Assembly (NCBI RefSeq): GCF_023702675.1
Contig: NZ_CP098478.1
Span: 2,170,001 to 2,234,000 of the forward strand
Length of the DNA stretch: 64,000 bases
Direction: 5' to 3'
Source: Acinetobacter sp. C26M
Lineage (GTDB): Bacteria > Pseudomonadota > Gammaproteobacteria > Pseudomonadales > Moraxellaceae
This document shows, one piece after another, positions 1-10,174 of the stretch (its first letter is position 1; the number at the start of each line of letters is the position of its first letter). A program made the position numbers and the translations under genes. The notes below the pieces were generated by a model. That model was given only the letters and a program-made list of their open reading frames with translations. It searched no databases and had not been told where the DNA came from.

Positions 1-1306
1 GCAGTACCATACCAACTTTTAGACCAAACATCTGTATTTGTTCAGAAACAGGTTTACCACGAATTGCTTCGATAAAGTAATAAACTAAATGACCACCATC
101 CAACATAGGAATCGGCAATAAATTTAGAATCCCCAAACTTACACTCATCAAAGCCATGAATGAAATAAAGGTTTGCCACCCCATTTCCGCACTTTGACCA
201 GCAACTTTGGCAATTGTGATTGGGCCAGATAAATTATCCAGACCTATCAGTCCACGCACCATTTTAATGATGGAGTTGAAAATCATACCCGAAAGCTGTG
301 TGGTCTTTTCAAATGCAACAACAAGTGCTTCAACTGGTGAATATTGAATGGTTTGCTTGTAATCATTCGGAATCGTGATTTTACCTGCATCACTTTTCAC
401 ACCAAGCATACCTGTGGTATTGCCCATATTATCGCGCTGTCCTTGAGGCATCACTTGTAAATGCACAATTTGACCTTGACGTAACACATCAATATTCAAG
501 AGCTTTTCGGGTGACTTTTGAACAACATCCACTACATCAAACCAATCTTTCATTGCAACATTATCAATTGCAACAATTTGATCGCCCACCTTCATGCCTT
601 GACGCACTGCCGCGCCATCCGCACTTAGCTCTTTCACAATTGCAGGAATAACGGGACGATATGCTAGGAAACCAAGTACATCTAATGGAGATTGGCTTTG
701 ATCTTTTAAAAATTCTTTGATTGGTAAGCTAAATTGTTTTTCAGTCCCGGCACGATCAACAATGATTGAAACCTGTCCAGTCTCACCTACTCGATTGACC
801 AAAGCATAATTCAACTTTTCCCATGTTGATGTTGTTTGACCATCAACCATCAATACTTTATCGCCAACATGCAAATCGACTTGTGCTGCTGGCGTATTCG
901 GCATCACTTTACCAATACGGGTATTCAGTTGCTCTTGTGCAGGTAAGAATAAAATCCAAAACAGAAATACAGCAAAAATTAGATTAATCAATGGGCCAGC
1001 AGCGACAATCGCAATCCGTTTCCATGGAGATTGACGGTTAAATGCATAAGGTAAATCTTGCTCAGCAACATTCCCTTCGCGCTCATCCAACATTTTGACA
1101 TAACCACCAAGCGGCAATGCAGAAAGTTGATACTGAATGCCTGATTTTTTAGATTTCCATTTCAGCAAAGTTGGTCCAAAACCAATGGAATAGACTAAAA
1201 CCTTAACACCTAATTTGCGGGCAACCCAATAATGACCAAATTCATGGATTGCAATCAGAGGGCCAAGCAATAAAATCGCTGCAACAATCATAAACAGTGC
1301 ATTCAT
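1..1306 (-). CDS. rseP: RseP site-2 intramembrane zinc metalloprotease (3' end outside window)
   Basis: RseP cleaves the anti-sigma factor RseA inside the inner membrane during the envelope stress response. The start is the ATG at 1304-1306. The zinc motif HEFGH lies at residues 21-25 in the first membrane helix. The second conserved block, LDGG, is encoded near 95-105, close to residue 400. Between them are two PDZ-like segments with GxxxGD patterns. The reading frame runs out of the left edge, so the last few dozen residues are missing. The start is 5 bases from the dxr stop, so it is the distal gene of the dxr-cdsA-uppS run. Identity is secure from the two motifs and the gene order. Confidence 0.95.
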   Translation of the reverse strand, partial: MNALFMIVAAILLLGPLIAIHEFGHYWVARKLGVKVLVYSIGFGPTLLKWKSKKSGIQYQLSALPLGGYVKMLDEREGNVAEQDLPYAFNRQSPWKRIAIVAAGPLINLIFAVFLFWILFLPAQEQLNTRIGKVMPNTPAAQVDLHVGDKVLMVDGQTTSTWEKLNYALVNRVGETGQVSIIVDRAGTEKQFSLPIKEFLKDQSQSPLDVLGFLAYRPVIPAIVKELSADGAAVRQGMKVGDQIVAIDNVAMKDWFDVVDVVQKSPEKLLNIDVLRQGQIVHLQVMPQGQRDNMGNTTGMLGVKSDAGKITIPNDYKQTIQYSPVEALVVAFEKTTQLSGMIFNSIIKMVRGLIGLDNLSGPITIAKVAGQSAEMGWQTFISFMALMSVSLGILNLLPIPMLDGGHLVYYFIEAIRGKPVSEQIQMFGLKVGMVL

Positions 1307-1311
1307 ACGAT

Positions 1312-2508
1312 TTAGCCTCCTATACCCACAATATACTTTTCTGCAATTCGTCTTGCGATCATATCAGTCTGCAAAATGATGTCTATATTTTCTGCTTTAG
1401 CATTTTGTACAGTTTGCAAAGTATTTTCGACAACTTGAGAAATCTGAGTAAATCGAATTCTTTGTTGCAAAAATGCCGCAACTGCAATTTCATTGGCCGC
1501 ATTTAAAATGGTTGGTGCTAAACCACCTGCGCGCATCGCCTGACGAGCTAAGTCCAATGCTGGAAATTTAACAAGGTCGGGCGATTGGAAATTTAATTGA
1601 GCCGTCTCAAATAAATTTAATGCAGGAACATGTGTTGCCAAACGTTCTGGCCACGCCAATGCATGTGCAATCGGTGTGCACATATCAGGATTACCCATTT
1701 GTGCCAAAGTTGACCCATCCACATATTGCACCATGGAGTGAATAATACTTTGTGGATGAACAACAACTGTAACAAAATGTTCTGATATTGAAAACAAATG
1801 ACAAGCTTCGATCAATTCTAAGCCTTTATTCATTAAAGTTGCAGAATCTACCGAGATTTTTTGCCCCATAGACCAATTTGGATGCTTACATGCCTGTTGT
1901 GGTGTTACATCATTTAATTGTTCTAAGCTGTGATTCAGGAAAGGACCACCAGATGCTGTCAACAGAATTTGCGAGACACCCAATTGTGGTTGTCCCGTTC
2001 TTTCAGCGTTTAGATAATTATGTGGTAATGACTGGAAGATTGCATTGTGCTCAGAGTCTACCGGCAATAACAGTGCATTATTATCTTTTGCAGCCTGCAT
2101 CATGATGTCGCCAGACATCACTAATGATTCTTTATTTGCTAATAAAACACGCTTACCTGCTTTGACAGCAGCGAGCGTTGGCAACAGCCCAGCCGCACCC
2201 ACAATCGCTGCCATCACAATATCGACATCTACATGTTCAGCAATTGTGATCAAGCCTGCTTCATCAGTTAAAATTTCAATTTGTTTTAAATTTTCTTGAT
2301 TAAAGCGTTGTTGCAACTCAAATGCTTTTTCATTCGGTACAACAACAATTTTCGGATGATATTTTTTACAAATTTCTAAAAGTTCATCTAAACGACTATA
2401 TGCAGAGACTGCAAATACAGTGTATTGGTCTGGGTGTTGTTCCAATACTTTTAAAGTACTTTGTCCAATTGAACCCGTAACACCCAATATACAAACAGCT
2501 TGAGTCAT
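1312..2508 (-). CDS. dxr: 1-deoxy-D-xylulose 5-phosphate reductoisomerase
   Basis: This enzyme makes MEP from DXP with NADPH, the first committed step of the non-mevalonate isoprenoid pathway. The protein has 398 residues, the normal length. An N-terminal dinucleotide-binding loop, GVTGSIGQSTL, begins at residue 9. The metal and substrate region contains LLPVDSEHNAIFQ, and the flexible-loop region contains HPNWSMGQKISVDSATLMNKG. Its start codon directly abuts the cdsA stop, which indicates translational coupling. It sits with uppS, which uses the same isoprenoid supply, and ispF of the same pathway is at 12506-12997. Confidence 0.97.
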   Translation of the reverse strand: MTQAVCILGVTGSIGQSTLKVLEQHPDQYTVFAVSAYSRLDELLEICKKYHPKIVVVPNEKAFELQQRFNQENLKQIEILTDEAGLITIAEHVDVDIVMAAIVGAAGLLPTLAAVKAGKRVLLANKESLVMSGDIMMQAAKDNNALLLPVDSEHNAIFQSLPHNYLNAERTGQPQLGVSQILLTASGGPFLNHSLEQLNDVTPQQACKHPNWSMGQKISVDSATLMNKGLELIEACHLFSISEHFVTVVVHPQSIIHSMVQYVDGSTLAQMGNPDMCTPIAHALAWPERLATHVPALNLFETAQLNFQSPDLVKFPALDLARQAMRAGGLAPTILNAANEIAVAAFLQQRIRFTQISQVVENTLQTVQNAKAENIDIILQTDMIARRIAEKYIVGIGG

Positions 2509-3333
2509 TTAAAGATCTACACCAATAAGTTTTAATATATACATACCTGTTGCAAAAATTGGTGCCGCTGCCAATAAAGAATCAATACGATCTAATACAC
2601 CACCATGCCCTGGAAGGACACGACCAGAATCTTTAATTCCAGCACGGCGTTTAATCATTGACTCAAACAAATCACCCAACACCGAAGCAAACACGGTAAT
2701 AATTGAAAGAATTAAGAATAAAATAAGTTGTATAACACTTAGATTAAGATAGAAATACTGTACAACCAACATAATAATAATGGTTGTCGCGATACCACCA
2801 TACAAACCCTCGACAGATTTATTTGGGCTTACAAAAGGTGCAAGTTTTTTCTTACCAAATTTACGCCCAACAAAATAAGCACCACTATCAGCCCCCCATA
2901 CCAACAGGAACAAATACATCAGCCACCATGGTGAACTATGCCATACACCATAAAGTGCTGTCACTGCAGCAGAAATCAGAATAAATCCAACGACATGTAA
3001 TGAGACGTTGTACCAGCTATCAGATTCTGGGAAATTCTTAACCCAATAGATACTGCCCAACCAAGTGAGAATGGATGCCGCCCAAAGCAAAAGAGCTACA
3101 TCATCAAAAAATAATGCCAGTGTTGATACTGCTGCCACACATCCACCATATACCCAAGCTTTAGGTTTTGACACAGGCGATGTAATTCGAGGCATAAGCT
3201 TAAACCACTCATAACCTGCAACCCCCGCGGCTAAAATCATAAGCACAAACATTGGATAATGTGATTGCGTTGCAAACATGCAACTTAAAACAACAGCAAC
3301 TAACACCAATGCGGTAATAATCCGCTCTAACAT
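2509..3333 (-). CDS. cdsA: Phosphatidate cytidylyltransferase
   Basis: CdsA makes CDP-diacylglycerol from phosphatidic acid and CTP at the inner membrane, the branch point of phospholipid synthesis. The 274-residue protein has about eight hydrophobic segments. The family signature is near the C terminus: SMIKRRAGIKDS, then PGHGGVLDRIDS at about residues 242-253. Only two bases separate it from uppS upstream, and its stop touches the dxr start, so it is inside a tight operon. Confidence 0.96.
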   Translation of the reverse strand: MLERIITALVLVAVVLSCMFATQSHYPMFVLMILAAGVAGYEWFKLMPRITSPVSKPKAWVYGGCVAAVSTLALFFDDVALLLWAASILTWLGSIYWVKNFPESDSWYNVSLHVVGFILISAAVTALYGVWHSSPWWLMYLFLLVWGADSGAYFVGRKFGKKKLAPFVSPNKSVEGLYGGIATTIIIMLVVQYFYLNLSVIQLILFLILSIITVFASVLGDLFESMIKRRAGIKDSGRVLPGHGGVLDRIDSLLAAAPIFATGMYILKLIGVDL

Positions 3334-3335
3334 TA

Positions 3336-4085
3336 TTAATTCTCTATTTTCGCTTGTTGAATCTGTTCTGAAGTTTTACCAAAGCGTCTTTCACGTCCTG
3401 AAAAAACACGAAATGCGTGATCCAACTCTTCTATAGTAAATTCTGGCCACAAGGTATCAGTAAAATACAACTCTGCATACGCAGCTTGCCATAATAAGAA
3501 GTTGGATAATCGGTAATCTCCGCCTGTACGAATTAATAAATCCACAGCAGGTAGATCATTTAGACTGACATATTTATCAAATAAATCAACATTTATCTGA
3601 TCTGCTTGAAGTTTTCCGGCGAGCACTTCTTGCGCAATTACTTTTGCTGCATGCGCCATATCCCACATACCACCATAACTAATGGCAATGGTGAGCGTCA
3701 TTGAATCAAAAGCTGCTGTTTTCTGCTCTGCGTATTGCATTAAATCACGCAACTCATTTGACAACCGAGAACGATCTCCAATGAAGCGAAGCGCGATATT
3801 GAATTTTTCCATACGAGGCAACTGCTCATGAATTGTTTCTTCTAACAATCTCATTAACAGGTCGACTTCGTACTGTGGTCGATTCCAGTTTTCGCTTGAA
3901 AATGCAAAAACTGTTAATGCACGGATACCTTCTTTTTTGCAGTGCTCAACAATAGGATCCAAGACATTTTTGCCTTCTCGATGCCCATCGCCTTTTTGCA
4001 TTTGCTTTTTTTTGGCAAAACGATTGTTGCCATCCATGATGATGGCAACATGTTGAGGAAGAAGCGGTTCTTCTTGCAAGGTCAT
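3336..4085 (-). CDS. uppS: Undecaprenyl diphosphate synthase
   Basis: UppS condenses isopentenyl diphosphate onto farnesyl diphosphate to make the C55 carrier lipid for peptidoglycan and surface glycans. The 249-residue protein has the cis-prenyltransferase motifs in order: IIMDGNNRFAKKK (near residue 15), HREGKNV, FAFSSENWNRP, and RTGGDYRLSNFLLWQAAYAE with LYF further on. MDGNNRFA differs slightly from the commoner MDGNGRWA, but the catalytic Asp is present. It is followed 2 bases on by cdsA and preceded by frr. Confidence 0.95.
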   Translation of the reverse strand: MTLQEEPLLPQHVAIIMDGNNRFAKKKQMQKGDGHREGKNVLDPIVEHCKKEGIRALTVFAFSSENWNRPQYEVDLLMRLLEETIHEQLPRMEKFNIALRFIGDRSRLSNELRDLMQYAEQKTAAFDSMTLTIAISYGGMWDMAHAAKVIAQEVLAGKLQADQINVDLFDKYVSLNDLPAVDLLIRTGGDYRLSNFLLWQAAYAELYFTDTLWPEFTIEELDHAFRVFSGRERRFGKTSEQIQQAKIEN

Positions 4086-4092
4086 AGTAATA

Positions 4093-4647
4093 TCAGACCT
4101 TCATCAACTCTGCTTCTTTCGCTGCAAGACGCTTATCAACCTCTGCAACATATTTATCTGTAATTTTCTGGATTTCATCTGACGCACGGCGATCATCATC
4201 TTCAGAAATTTCTTTTTCTTTCAATAATGCTTTGATATCACCCAACACATCACGACGAATGTTACGAATCGCAACTTTGGCATTTTCAGCTTCAGCACGT
4301 GCAACTTTTTGCATATCACGACGAGTTTCTTCAGTTAACGCAGCCATTGGTACACGGATTGCGTCAGCAGTAATTGGATTCAATCCTAAACCTGCTTCAC
4401 GGATCGCTTTATCAATCGCAGCAACCATAGAACGCTCGAATGGTTGTACCAATAGTGTACGCGAATCTTCAAGTCCAACGTTTGCCACTTGATTCAATGG
4501 AACATCAGAACCATAGTAAGAAACCATCACACCATTTAAAATAGATGGGTGCGCACGACCTGTACGAACTTTGGCAAAGCCCAACTCTAACGAGTCAAGC
4601 GATTTCTGCATACGCTGTTCGCTATCTTTTTTGAGATCGTTAATCAT
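4093..4647 (-). CDS. frr: Ribosome recycling factor
   Basis: The factor splits post-termination ribosomes together with EF-G. The 184-residue length and the coiled-coil helices are typical. Visible family blocks are [15 protein letters not shown] near residue 26 and [20 protein letters not shown] near residue 92. The ATG at 4645-4647 follows GGAAGATC. It lies between pyrH and uppS as in related genomes. The 340-base gap to pyrH upstream suggests it may have its own promoter. Confidence 0.97.
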   Translation of the reverse strand: MINDLKKDSEQRMQKSLDSLELGFAKVRTGRAHPSILNGVMVSYYGSDVPLNQVANVGLEDSRTLLVQPFERSMVAAIDKAIREAGLGLNPITADAIRVPMAALTEETRRDMQKVARAEAENAKVAIRNIRRDVLGDIKALLKEKEISEDDDRRASDEIQKITDKYVAEVDKRLAAKEAELMKV

Positions 4648-4987
4648 ATGATCTTCCTTACTTATTCATAGGTATTACAAAATATTTAGACAGTAGTATA
4701 AAGAGCTTTATGGCTCACGTACATGACGGTTTATTAACATTTCACAGATGATTGTGACAGAGAATATTTTTTAGACAATACAAGGCATGTTTTATGAAAT
4801 TTAGCCATTCTAAATAAATTAAACATAACGCAGTAGCGCCAAAAATCTTTTACCCTCAGACTTCTGACTAAAACATCCACAAACACCGCAATGAAACTCA
4901 ACAAGGTTATCGCCATTATTTACGCTTCATGCCTAGTTTGTGTTGTTTTAGTCTATAACACAGTGCATGATGAAATCTTAACGAACT
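4648..4987. other. frr-pyrH intergenic stretch
   Basis: These 340 bases separate two genes that are usually closer together. A 60-codon minus-strand frame (4734-4916) and a 34-codon plus-strand frame (4891-4995, running into the pyrH 3' end) both encode hydrophobic peptides. Neither has a clear ribosome-binding site, so I do not call them genes. No convincing terminator was found. A promoter for frr is the simplest content. Confidence 0.4.
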
Positions 4988-5716
4988 CTAATTAGTAACG
5001 TGAGTACCCTCTTTTTCGCCCATTACTACAGAAAGTAATGCACCAGATTTGTTCATGTCAAAAACTTGCAATGGAACATTATGGTCACGACATAAGCAAA
5101 TTGCCGTAAGATCCATTACACCAAGTTTCTCATCAAGCACCTGATCGAAAGTTAAATGGTCATATTTAACGGCATCATCATATTTGCTCGGGTCTTTGTT
5201 ATAAACACCATCAACCTTTGTTGCTTTCAAGATTAAGTTTGCTTCAATCTCGATACCACGCAAGCAAGCAGCTGTGTCCGTGGTAAAGAATGGATTACCT
5301 GTACCTGCAACAAATACGCATACTTCGCCTTGGCTTAAATGACGAATGGCATCACGACTTGAATAAGATTCAACCACCGTACCAATCGATAAAGCTGACA
5401 TTAAACGTGTTTTAATATTGCGACGTACCAATGCATCACGCAGTGCCAAACCGTTCATCACAGTCGCCAACATGCCCATTTGGTCGCCAGTAACACGACC
5501 AACAAGACCGTCTTTCTGCAATTGGCTACCGCGATATAAGTTACCGCCACCAACAACAATACCTACCTGTACACCCAAACCAACCAAATGTGCAATCGAA
5601 AGTGACATCTGATCTAATACTTGGGCATCGATACCCATATCTTTATTTCCTGCTAAAGCTTCACCAGAAAGCTTTAGCAAAATTCGTGCATAACGTGGAT
5701 TTTTAGAAGCTGACAT
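4988..5716 (-). CDS. pyrH: UMP kinase
   Basis: PyrH phosphorylates UMP to UDP using ATP; bacterial UMP kinases belong to the amino-acid kinase fold. The 242-residue protein shows LKLSGEAL at about residue 13, the glycine-rich [21 protein letters not shown] in the nucleotide region, and VDGVYNKDP. Length and motifs match the family. It is transcribed toward frr and lies 52 bases from the rimO stop. Confidence 0.97.
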   Translation of the reverse strand: MSASKNPRYARILLKLSGEALAGNKDMGIDAQVLDQMSLSIAHLVGLGVQVGIVVGGGNLYRGSQLQKDGLVGRVTGDQMGMLATVMNGLALRDALVRRNIKTRLMSALSIGTVVESYSSRDAIRHLSQGEVCVFVAGTGNPFFTTDTAACLRGIEIEANLILKATKVDGVYNKDPSKYDDAVKYDHLTFDQVLDEKLGVMDLTAICLCRDHNVPLQVFDMNKSGALLSVVMGEKEGTHVTN

Positions 5717-5768
5717 ACCTATACTCCAAACCGACCAATCTCAAAATTTTCTTAAATTTAATTCAATA

Positions 5769-7112
5769 TCAAGCAGATTTAATCCGAATTAACTTTGCAT
5801 ACAAATCATATTCATCTGCATCGGTAATTTCGACTTCCAGCAAATCGCCAGCTTTAATCAGACTCTTATCAATATCTTCAACAAAAACATTACCATCAAT
5901 TTCAGGCGCATCTGCATATGAACGTGCAACTGCTACTGGGAATTCATCCTCTAGACCATCCACCAACACAGTCATGGTTTGACCAATACGTTTTTGCAAT
6001 TTTGCAGCAGAAATCTCTTGCTGAACTTCCATAAAACGTTCATAGCGATTTTGCTTAATTTCTTCTGGCACATGATCAGGCAGATCATTTGCTGTAGCGC
6101 CTTCGACTGGTGAATAAGTGAAACAACCAACTCGATCAAGTTGAGCTTCTTTCAACCATTCCAATAACATTTGGAAATCTTCTTCTGTTTCACCAGGGAA
6201 ACCAACCACGAAGGTTGAGCGAATCACCAATTCAGGGCATTTTTCACGCCATAATTTAAGGCGTTCTAAGGTATTTTCACTATGAGCTGGTCGCTTCATC
6301 AATTTTAAGATGCGCGGACTGGCGTGCTGAAAAGGGATATCTAAATAAGGTAGGATTTTGCCCTGAGCCATCAGGTCAATCGCAGCATCCACATGCGGAT
6401 ACGGATAAACGTAATGTAAACGAACCCAAATTCCAAGCTGACCAAGTGCTTCACACATGTCATAGAATTTGGTTTTTACTGGTTGACCATTCCAAAAGTC
6501 CAGCTTGTATTTAGTATCTACACCATATGCAGAGGTATCTTGAGAAATCACGAGGACTTCTTTTACACCAGCACGTTTGAGTGCTGCAGCTTCATCTAAC
6601 ACCTTACCTACAGGGCGAGACACTAAGTCCCCACGCATGCTTGGGATAATGCAGAATGTACAGCGGTGATTACAACCTTCTGATATTTTTAAATAGGCAT
6701 AATGCTTTGGTGTTAAACGAACACCTTGCTCAGGAACCAAATCAATAAATGGATTGTGCTTTGGCGGTGCAGGTACGTACTCATGCACTGCTTCCATTAC
6801 ATCTTGATACGCTGCCGCACCTGTTACTTTAAGAACATTTGGGTGCATTTGGCGAATTTTATCTTCGTCTTTACCTAAACAACCAGTAACGATCACTCGA
6901 CCGTTTTCGCTCATGGCTTCGCCAATGGCATCTAAAGACTCTTGCACTGCAGATTCAATAAAACCACAGGTGTTAACAACAACCAAATCTGCACCGTCAT
7001 AATCTGATGCAACTTGATAACCTTCAGTCTTTAACTGAGTTAAAATTCGTTCAGAATCTACCAATGCCTTAGGACAACCTAAAGATACAAAACCGACTTT
7101 GGGGGTCTTCAT
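5769..7112 (-). CDS. rimO: Ribosomal protein S12 methylthiotransferase
   Basis: RimO adds a methylthio group to an Asp of ribosomal protein S12 using radical SAM chemistry and two 4Fe-4S clusters. N-terminal cluster cysteines are in [20 protein letters not shown] and TGCLGKDE. The radical SAM motif is [14 protein letters not shown] (C-x3-C-x2-C). A TRAM-type domain forms the C terminus. The frame is open up to 7208, but the ATG at 7110-7112 ([12 protein letters not shown]) is preceded by TGGAG at good spacing and matches the family N terminus, so I use it (447 residues). Confidence 0.95.
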   Translation of the reverse strand: MKTPKVGFVSLGCPKALVDSERILTQLKTEGYQVASDYDGADLVVVNTCGFIESAVQESLDAIGEAMSENGRVIVTGCLGKDEDKIRQMHPNVLKVTGAAAYQDVMEAVHEYVPAPPKHNPFIDLVPEQGVRLTPKHYAYLKISEGCNHRCTFCIIPSMRGDLVSRPVGKVLDEAAALKRAGVKEVLVISQDTSAYGVDTKYKLDFWNGQPVKTKFYDMCEALGQLGIWVRLHYVYPYPHVDAAIDLMAQGKILPYLDIPFQHASPRILKLMKRPAHSENTLERLKLWREKCPELVIRSTFVVGFPGETEEDFQMLLEWLKEAQLDRVGCFTYSPVEGATANDLPDHVPEEIKQNRYERFMEVQQEISAAKLQKRIGQTMTVLVDGLEDEFPVAVARSYADAPEIDGNVFVEDIDKSLIKAGDLLEVEITDADEYDLYAKLIRIKSA

Positions 7113-7440
7113 GAATCTGCGCTCCACTTGAATCGGCGTATTGTATGACTTTTCTTTGCCTACGCATAGCTGCAATGCCATCTCTTTGTGTAATGCACCA
7201 AAATACAACCAAAATTTTAAACAAAATCCAACAACGCACCAATTTGGGACATAATAAAATATTGAAATAAGCAGATGTATGTGAAAAATACCGTATAAAT
7301 CGTTTATTTCAGAATTAAGTGTTTGAAATTTAGTTAATACAAAGTTGGCTTGTATTTTGCATAAAGTACATTTTAGAAGTTAATGGCTATTCATTAAAAT
7401 TTATATTTATTGCGCCATTTTAAAACAGGACGATTCACAA
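7113..7440 (+). other. rimO-ntrB intergenic region
   Basis: This is the AT-rich divergent region between rimO (minus) and ntrB (plus). It holds the sigma-54-like element at 7345-7361 listed separately. No further gene of credible length was seen. Confidence 0.4.
7345..7361 (+). promoter_or_regulatory. Sigma-54-like promoter of ntrB
   Basis: TTGGCTTGTATTTTGCA has GG and GC ten bases apart, the invariant sigma-54 spacing, and an intact TTGCA -12 box. The -24 box is TGGCTT rather than TGGCAC, so it is weaker than the sites near narK and nasT. It lies about 80 bases before the ntrB start. It could give NtrC autoregulation; this is inference. Confidence 0.4.
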
Positions 7441-8550
7441 ATGGATCAACAGAACACTATCGACTATCGACTCTTAGTAGATAATCTGAGCACTGCCATT
7501 TTATTGGTCGATAGTAAGCTTAATATTTTTTATTTAAATTCTGCTTGTGAAGCATTATTTGATATCAGCTTGCTCCGTGCTTCCGGTCAGCCTGTATTAA
7601 ATTTGCTGCATGCGCATGATGATACTTTCAATACACATGAAGCCCTATTAAATACATTAGAAAGTGGTCAACACTACACGCGTCGTGAAGCAGTAATCAA
7701 TGTAAATTTTAAACCGATCCATGTCGATTACACAGCCTCTCAATTGAATGCAGGCAAAAGCTATCACCCATTGCTGTTAATTGAACTCAATCCTATCGAT
7801 CGTATGTTGAAAATTTCCAAGGAAGAAAACCTAGTTCAACAACATCAAGTCGCTCGACAATTGGTCCGCGGTGTGGCACACGAAATTAAAAATCCACTCG
7901 CAGGTATTCGTGGCGCAACTCAATTACTTGCGCGTAGTTTAAATGATGAAAGCTATCGTGAATTTACTGACATCATTATTAGCGAAGTCGATCGTCTTAC
8001 CAACTTGGCTGACACCATGCTCGGCTCACGTCAGTTACCAAGCTATGAACATGTCAATGTGCATGAACCTTTGGAACGTGTTCGTTCTCTCATTGCAAAT
8101 CAAACCAAGAAGAAAATTAAGATCACACGGGACTATGACTTGTCCTTACCTGATGTCATGGCGGATCGAGACCAACTGATTCAAGTCATGCTCAACATCA
8201 GTGTCAATGCGGTACAAGCCATGACCGAGAATAAAGACTTTTTTATCGACTCAGAACCAGAACTGGTTTTAAGAACCCGAATCCAGCGTCTTGTCACCAT
8301 TAATGGTGTTCTGAATCGCTCAACAGTTCGCATTGACATTGAAGACAATGGCCCTGGTGTTCCAGAAAGCATTCTAGAGTCAGTTTTTTATCCACTGGTT
8401 ACAGGCCGTGCCAAAGGTACAGGACTGGGTCTCAGTATCGCTCAAAATATTATGCATCAACATAACGGAATGATTGAGTGTCAATCAGTTCCAGGAAAAA
8501 CCGTATTTAGCCTATATCTACCTTGGGAGTTAAACCATGTCACGAAATAA
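7441..8550 (+). CDS. ntrB: Nitrogen-regulation sensor histidine kinase NtrB (GlnL)
   Basis: NtrB phosphorylates NtrC when nitrogen is scarce and dephosphorylates it through PII when nitrogen is plentiful. The 369-residue cytoplasmic protein has a PAS domain (about residues 10-75) and an H box with His147 in VAHEIKNPLAG. The N box is MLNISVNAVQAM, and the G boxes are DNGPGVP and GTGLGLSIA. No membrane segments are seen. It overlaps ntrC by 14 bases. A sigma-54-like element at 7345-7361 could serve its promoter. Confidence 0.95.
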   Translation: MDQQNTIDYRLLVDNLSTAILLVDSKLNIFYLNSACEALFDISLLRASGQPVLNLLHAHDDTFNTHEALLNTLESGQHYTRREAVINVNFKPIHVDYTASQLNAGKSYHPLLLIELNPIDRMLKISKEENLVQQHQVARQLVRGVAHEIKNPLAGIRGATQLLARSLNDESYREFTDIIISEVDRLTNLADTMLGSRQLPSYEHVNVHEPLERVRSLIANQTKKKIKITRDYDLSLPDVMADRDQLIQVMLNISVNAVQAMTENKDFFIDSEPELVLRTRIQRLVTINGVLNRSTVRIDIEDNGPGVPESILESVFYPLVTGRAKGTGLGLSIAQNIMHQHNGMIECQSVPGKTVFSLYLPWELNHVTK

Positions 8551-10030
8551 AATTTGGGTAATAGATGACGATCGTGCCATGCGCTGGGTACTTGAAAAAA
8601 CCTTTAAAGAAGAAGGTTTTGACGTCACCAACTTTGAAGAAGCACAAACTGCACTTGAGCGCTTACATGATGATGCGCCCGATGTGATTTTAACGGATAT
8701 CCGTATGCCGGGCATTGATGGTTTGACCTTTTTATCCAAGGTGAAGAACACGCATCCCGACCTACCCGTGATCATTATGACGGCACATTCAGATTTAGAG
8801 TCTGCCGTATCAAGCTATCAAACTGGTGCATTTGAATATTTACCAAAACCTTTTGATATTGATGAAGCACTGGCCTTGGTTAATCGTGCAATTTTGCATA
8901 TCAATAAATTACAACAACAAGAAGCAACCAAAACCGCTTCACCCTTACAATCGACCGAAATTATTGGTGAATCACCTGCAATGCAGGAAGTATTCCGTGC
9001 AATTGGTCGCTTATCACAATCACACATTACCGTATTGATTAATGGTGAATCTGGTACAGGTAAAGAGTTGGTTGCCCATGCACTGCATAAACACTCACCC
9101 CGTCGTGCCAAACCGTTCATTGCACTGAATATGGCAGCTATTCCAAAAGACTTGATTGAAACTGAGTTATTTGGACATGAAAAAGGCGCATTTACCGGCG
9201 CAAATACACAGCATCAAGGCCGTTTTGAACAAGCCAATGGCGGTACTTTATTTCTTGATGAAATCGGTGACATGCCATTTGAAACGCAAACACGTTTGCT
9301 TCGTGTTTTAGCAGATGGTGAGTTCTACCGCGTCGGTGGACATATCCCAGTTAAAGTGGATGTACGTATCGTTGCGGCAACCCACCAAGATTTGGAAAAA
9401 CTGGTGAATGAAGGACGTTTCCGTGAAGACTTATATCATCGTCTAAACGTCATTCGTATTCATATTCCAAAGCTGTCACACCGCAGTGAAGACATTCCAA
9501 TGTTAGCGCAGCACTTCTTGGCACGTGCGGGCAAAGAGCTTGGAGTCAGTCCAAAAATCTTGCGCACTGAAACCACAGACTATATGCAACAACTGCCTTG
9601 GCCGGGTAACGTACGTCAGCTGGAAAATACTTGTCGCTGGTTGACGGTGATGATCACGGGTCGTGAAGTCTATCCAGAAGATTTGCCTGCTGAGCTTAAG
9701 CAAGCCTCTGTACATAAGAACAGTGATGCTCAGGCAGCTTCAAACACCAGCCCAGCTTTGGTTGAGCGCATTGCTGTTCATCATTGGGATGAGTTATTGG
9801 CGCAATGGGCGATCCAAAAGCTTAAAAATGGTGAAATGAAACTTCTAGACATCGCAACACCGATGTTTGAACGCACGTTGATTAATGCTGCACTACAACA
9901 AACTCGCGGACGTAAACGCCATGCTGCTGAACTTTTGGGTTGGGGACGCAATACCTTGACCCGCAAGCTCAAAGAGCTTGGCATGGATTCCAGCGATGAC
10001 GAAGAAGACGACGAAATCCGTTCTGCATAG
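8537..10030 (+). CDS. ntrC: Nitrogen-regulation sigma-54 activator NtrC (GlnG)
   Basis: NtrC is the enhancer-binding activator of nitrogen-limitation genes. Its receiver domain (1-120) has the phospho-acceptor Asp54 in ILTDIRMPG. The AAA+ domain has Walker A GESGTGKE, the sigma-54 contact loop GAFTGA, and the Walker B region [12 protein letters not shown] Fis-type helix-turn-helix ends the protein ([18 protein letters not shown]). The length of 497 is normal apart from an acidic tail. It is the obvious candidate to act at the sigma-54-type promoters found at narK, nasT and moaA in this window. Confidence 0.97.
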   Translation: MSRNKIWVIDDDRAMRWVLEKTFKEEGFDVTNFEEAQTALERLHDDAPDVILTDIRMPGIDGLTFLSKVKNTHPDLPVIIMTAHSDLESAVSSYQTGAFEYLPKPFDIDEALALVNRAILHINKLQQQEATKTASPLQSTEIIGESPAMQEVFRAIGRLSQSHITVLINGESGTGKELVAHALHKHSPRRAKPFIALNMAAIPKDLIETELFGHEKGAFTGANTQHQGRFEQANGGTLFLDEIGDMPFETQTRLLRVLADGEFYRVGGHIPVKVDVRIVAATHQDLEKLVNEGRFREDLYHRLNVIRIHIPKLSHRSEDIPMLAQHFLARAGKELGVSPKILRTETTDYMQQLPWPGNVRQLENTCRWLTVMITGREVYPEDLPAELKQASVHKNSDAQAASNTSPALVERIAVHHWDELLAQWAIQKLKNGEMKLLDIATPMFERTLINAALQQTRGRKRHAAELLGWGRNTLTRKLKELGMDSSDDEEDDEIRSA

Positions 10031-10041
10031 TGAAAAGCAAT

Positions 10042-10074
10042 AAAAAAAGCGAGTACTAGAGACTCGCTTTTTTA
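10042..10074 (+). terminator. Rho-independent terminator of ntrBC
   Basis: A 12-bp stem, with arms AAAAAAGCGAGT and ACTCGCTTTTTT and a 7-base loop, begins about a dozen bases after the ntrC stop and ends in a T run. Confidence 0.9.
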
Positions 10075-10174
10075 TTTAAATTGAGATGTTTTGAAACACT
10101 CATCAATTTCATAGCCATACAATAGATATGGTTTTTGCTATACTAGAAGCAACCCAACGATCCTCAAGTAGATA

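Noticed and set aside
4734..4916. 60-codon minus-strand frame in the frr-pyrH gap
   Set aside because: Hydrophobic but without a ribosome-binding site, poor codon character and no recognised family; it ends in low-complexity AT-rich DNA.
4891..4995. 34-codon plus-strand frame with a hydrophobic stretch overlapping the pyrH 3' end
   Set aside because: No ribosome-binding site and antisense to pyrH at its end; too short to separate from chance.
7113..7208. Extra 32 N-terminal codons of rimO
   Set aside because: The family N terminus starts at [12 protein letters not shown] with its own TGGAG site; the extension looks like promoter DNA.
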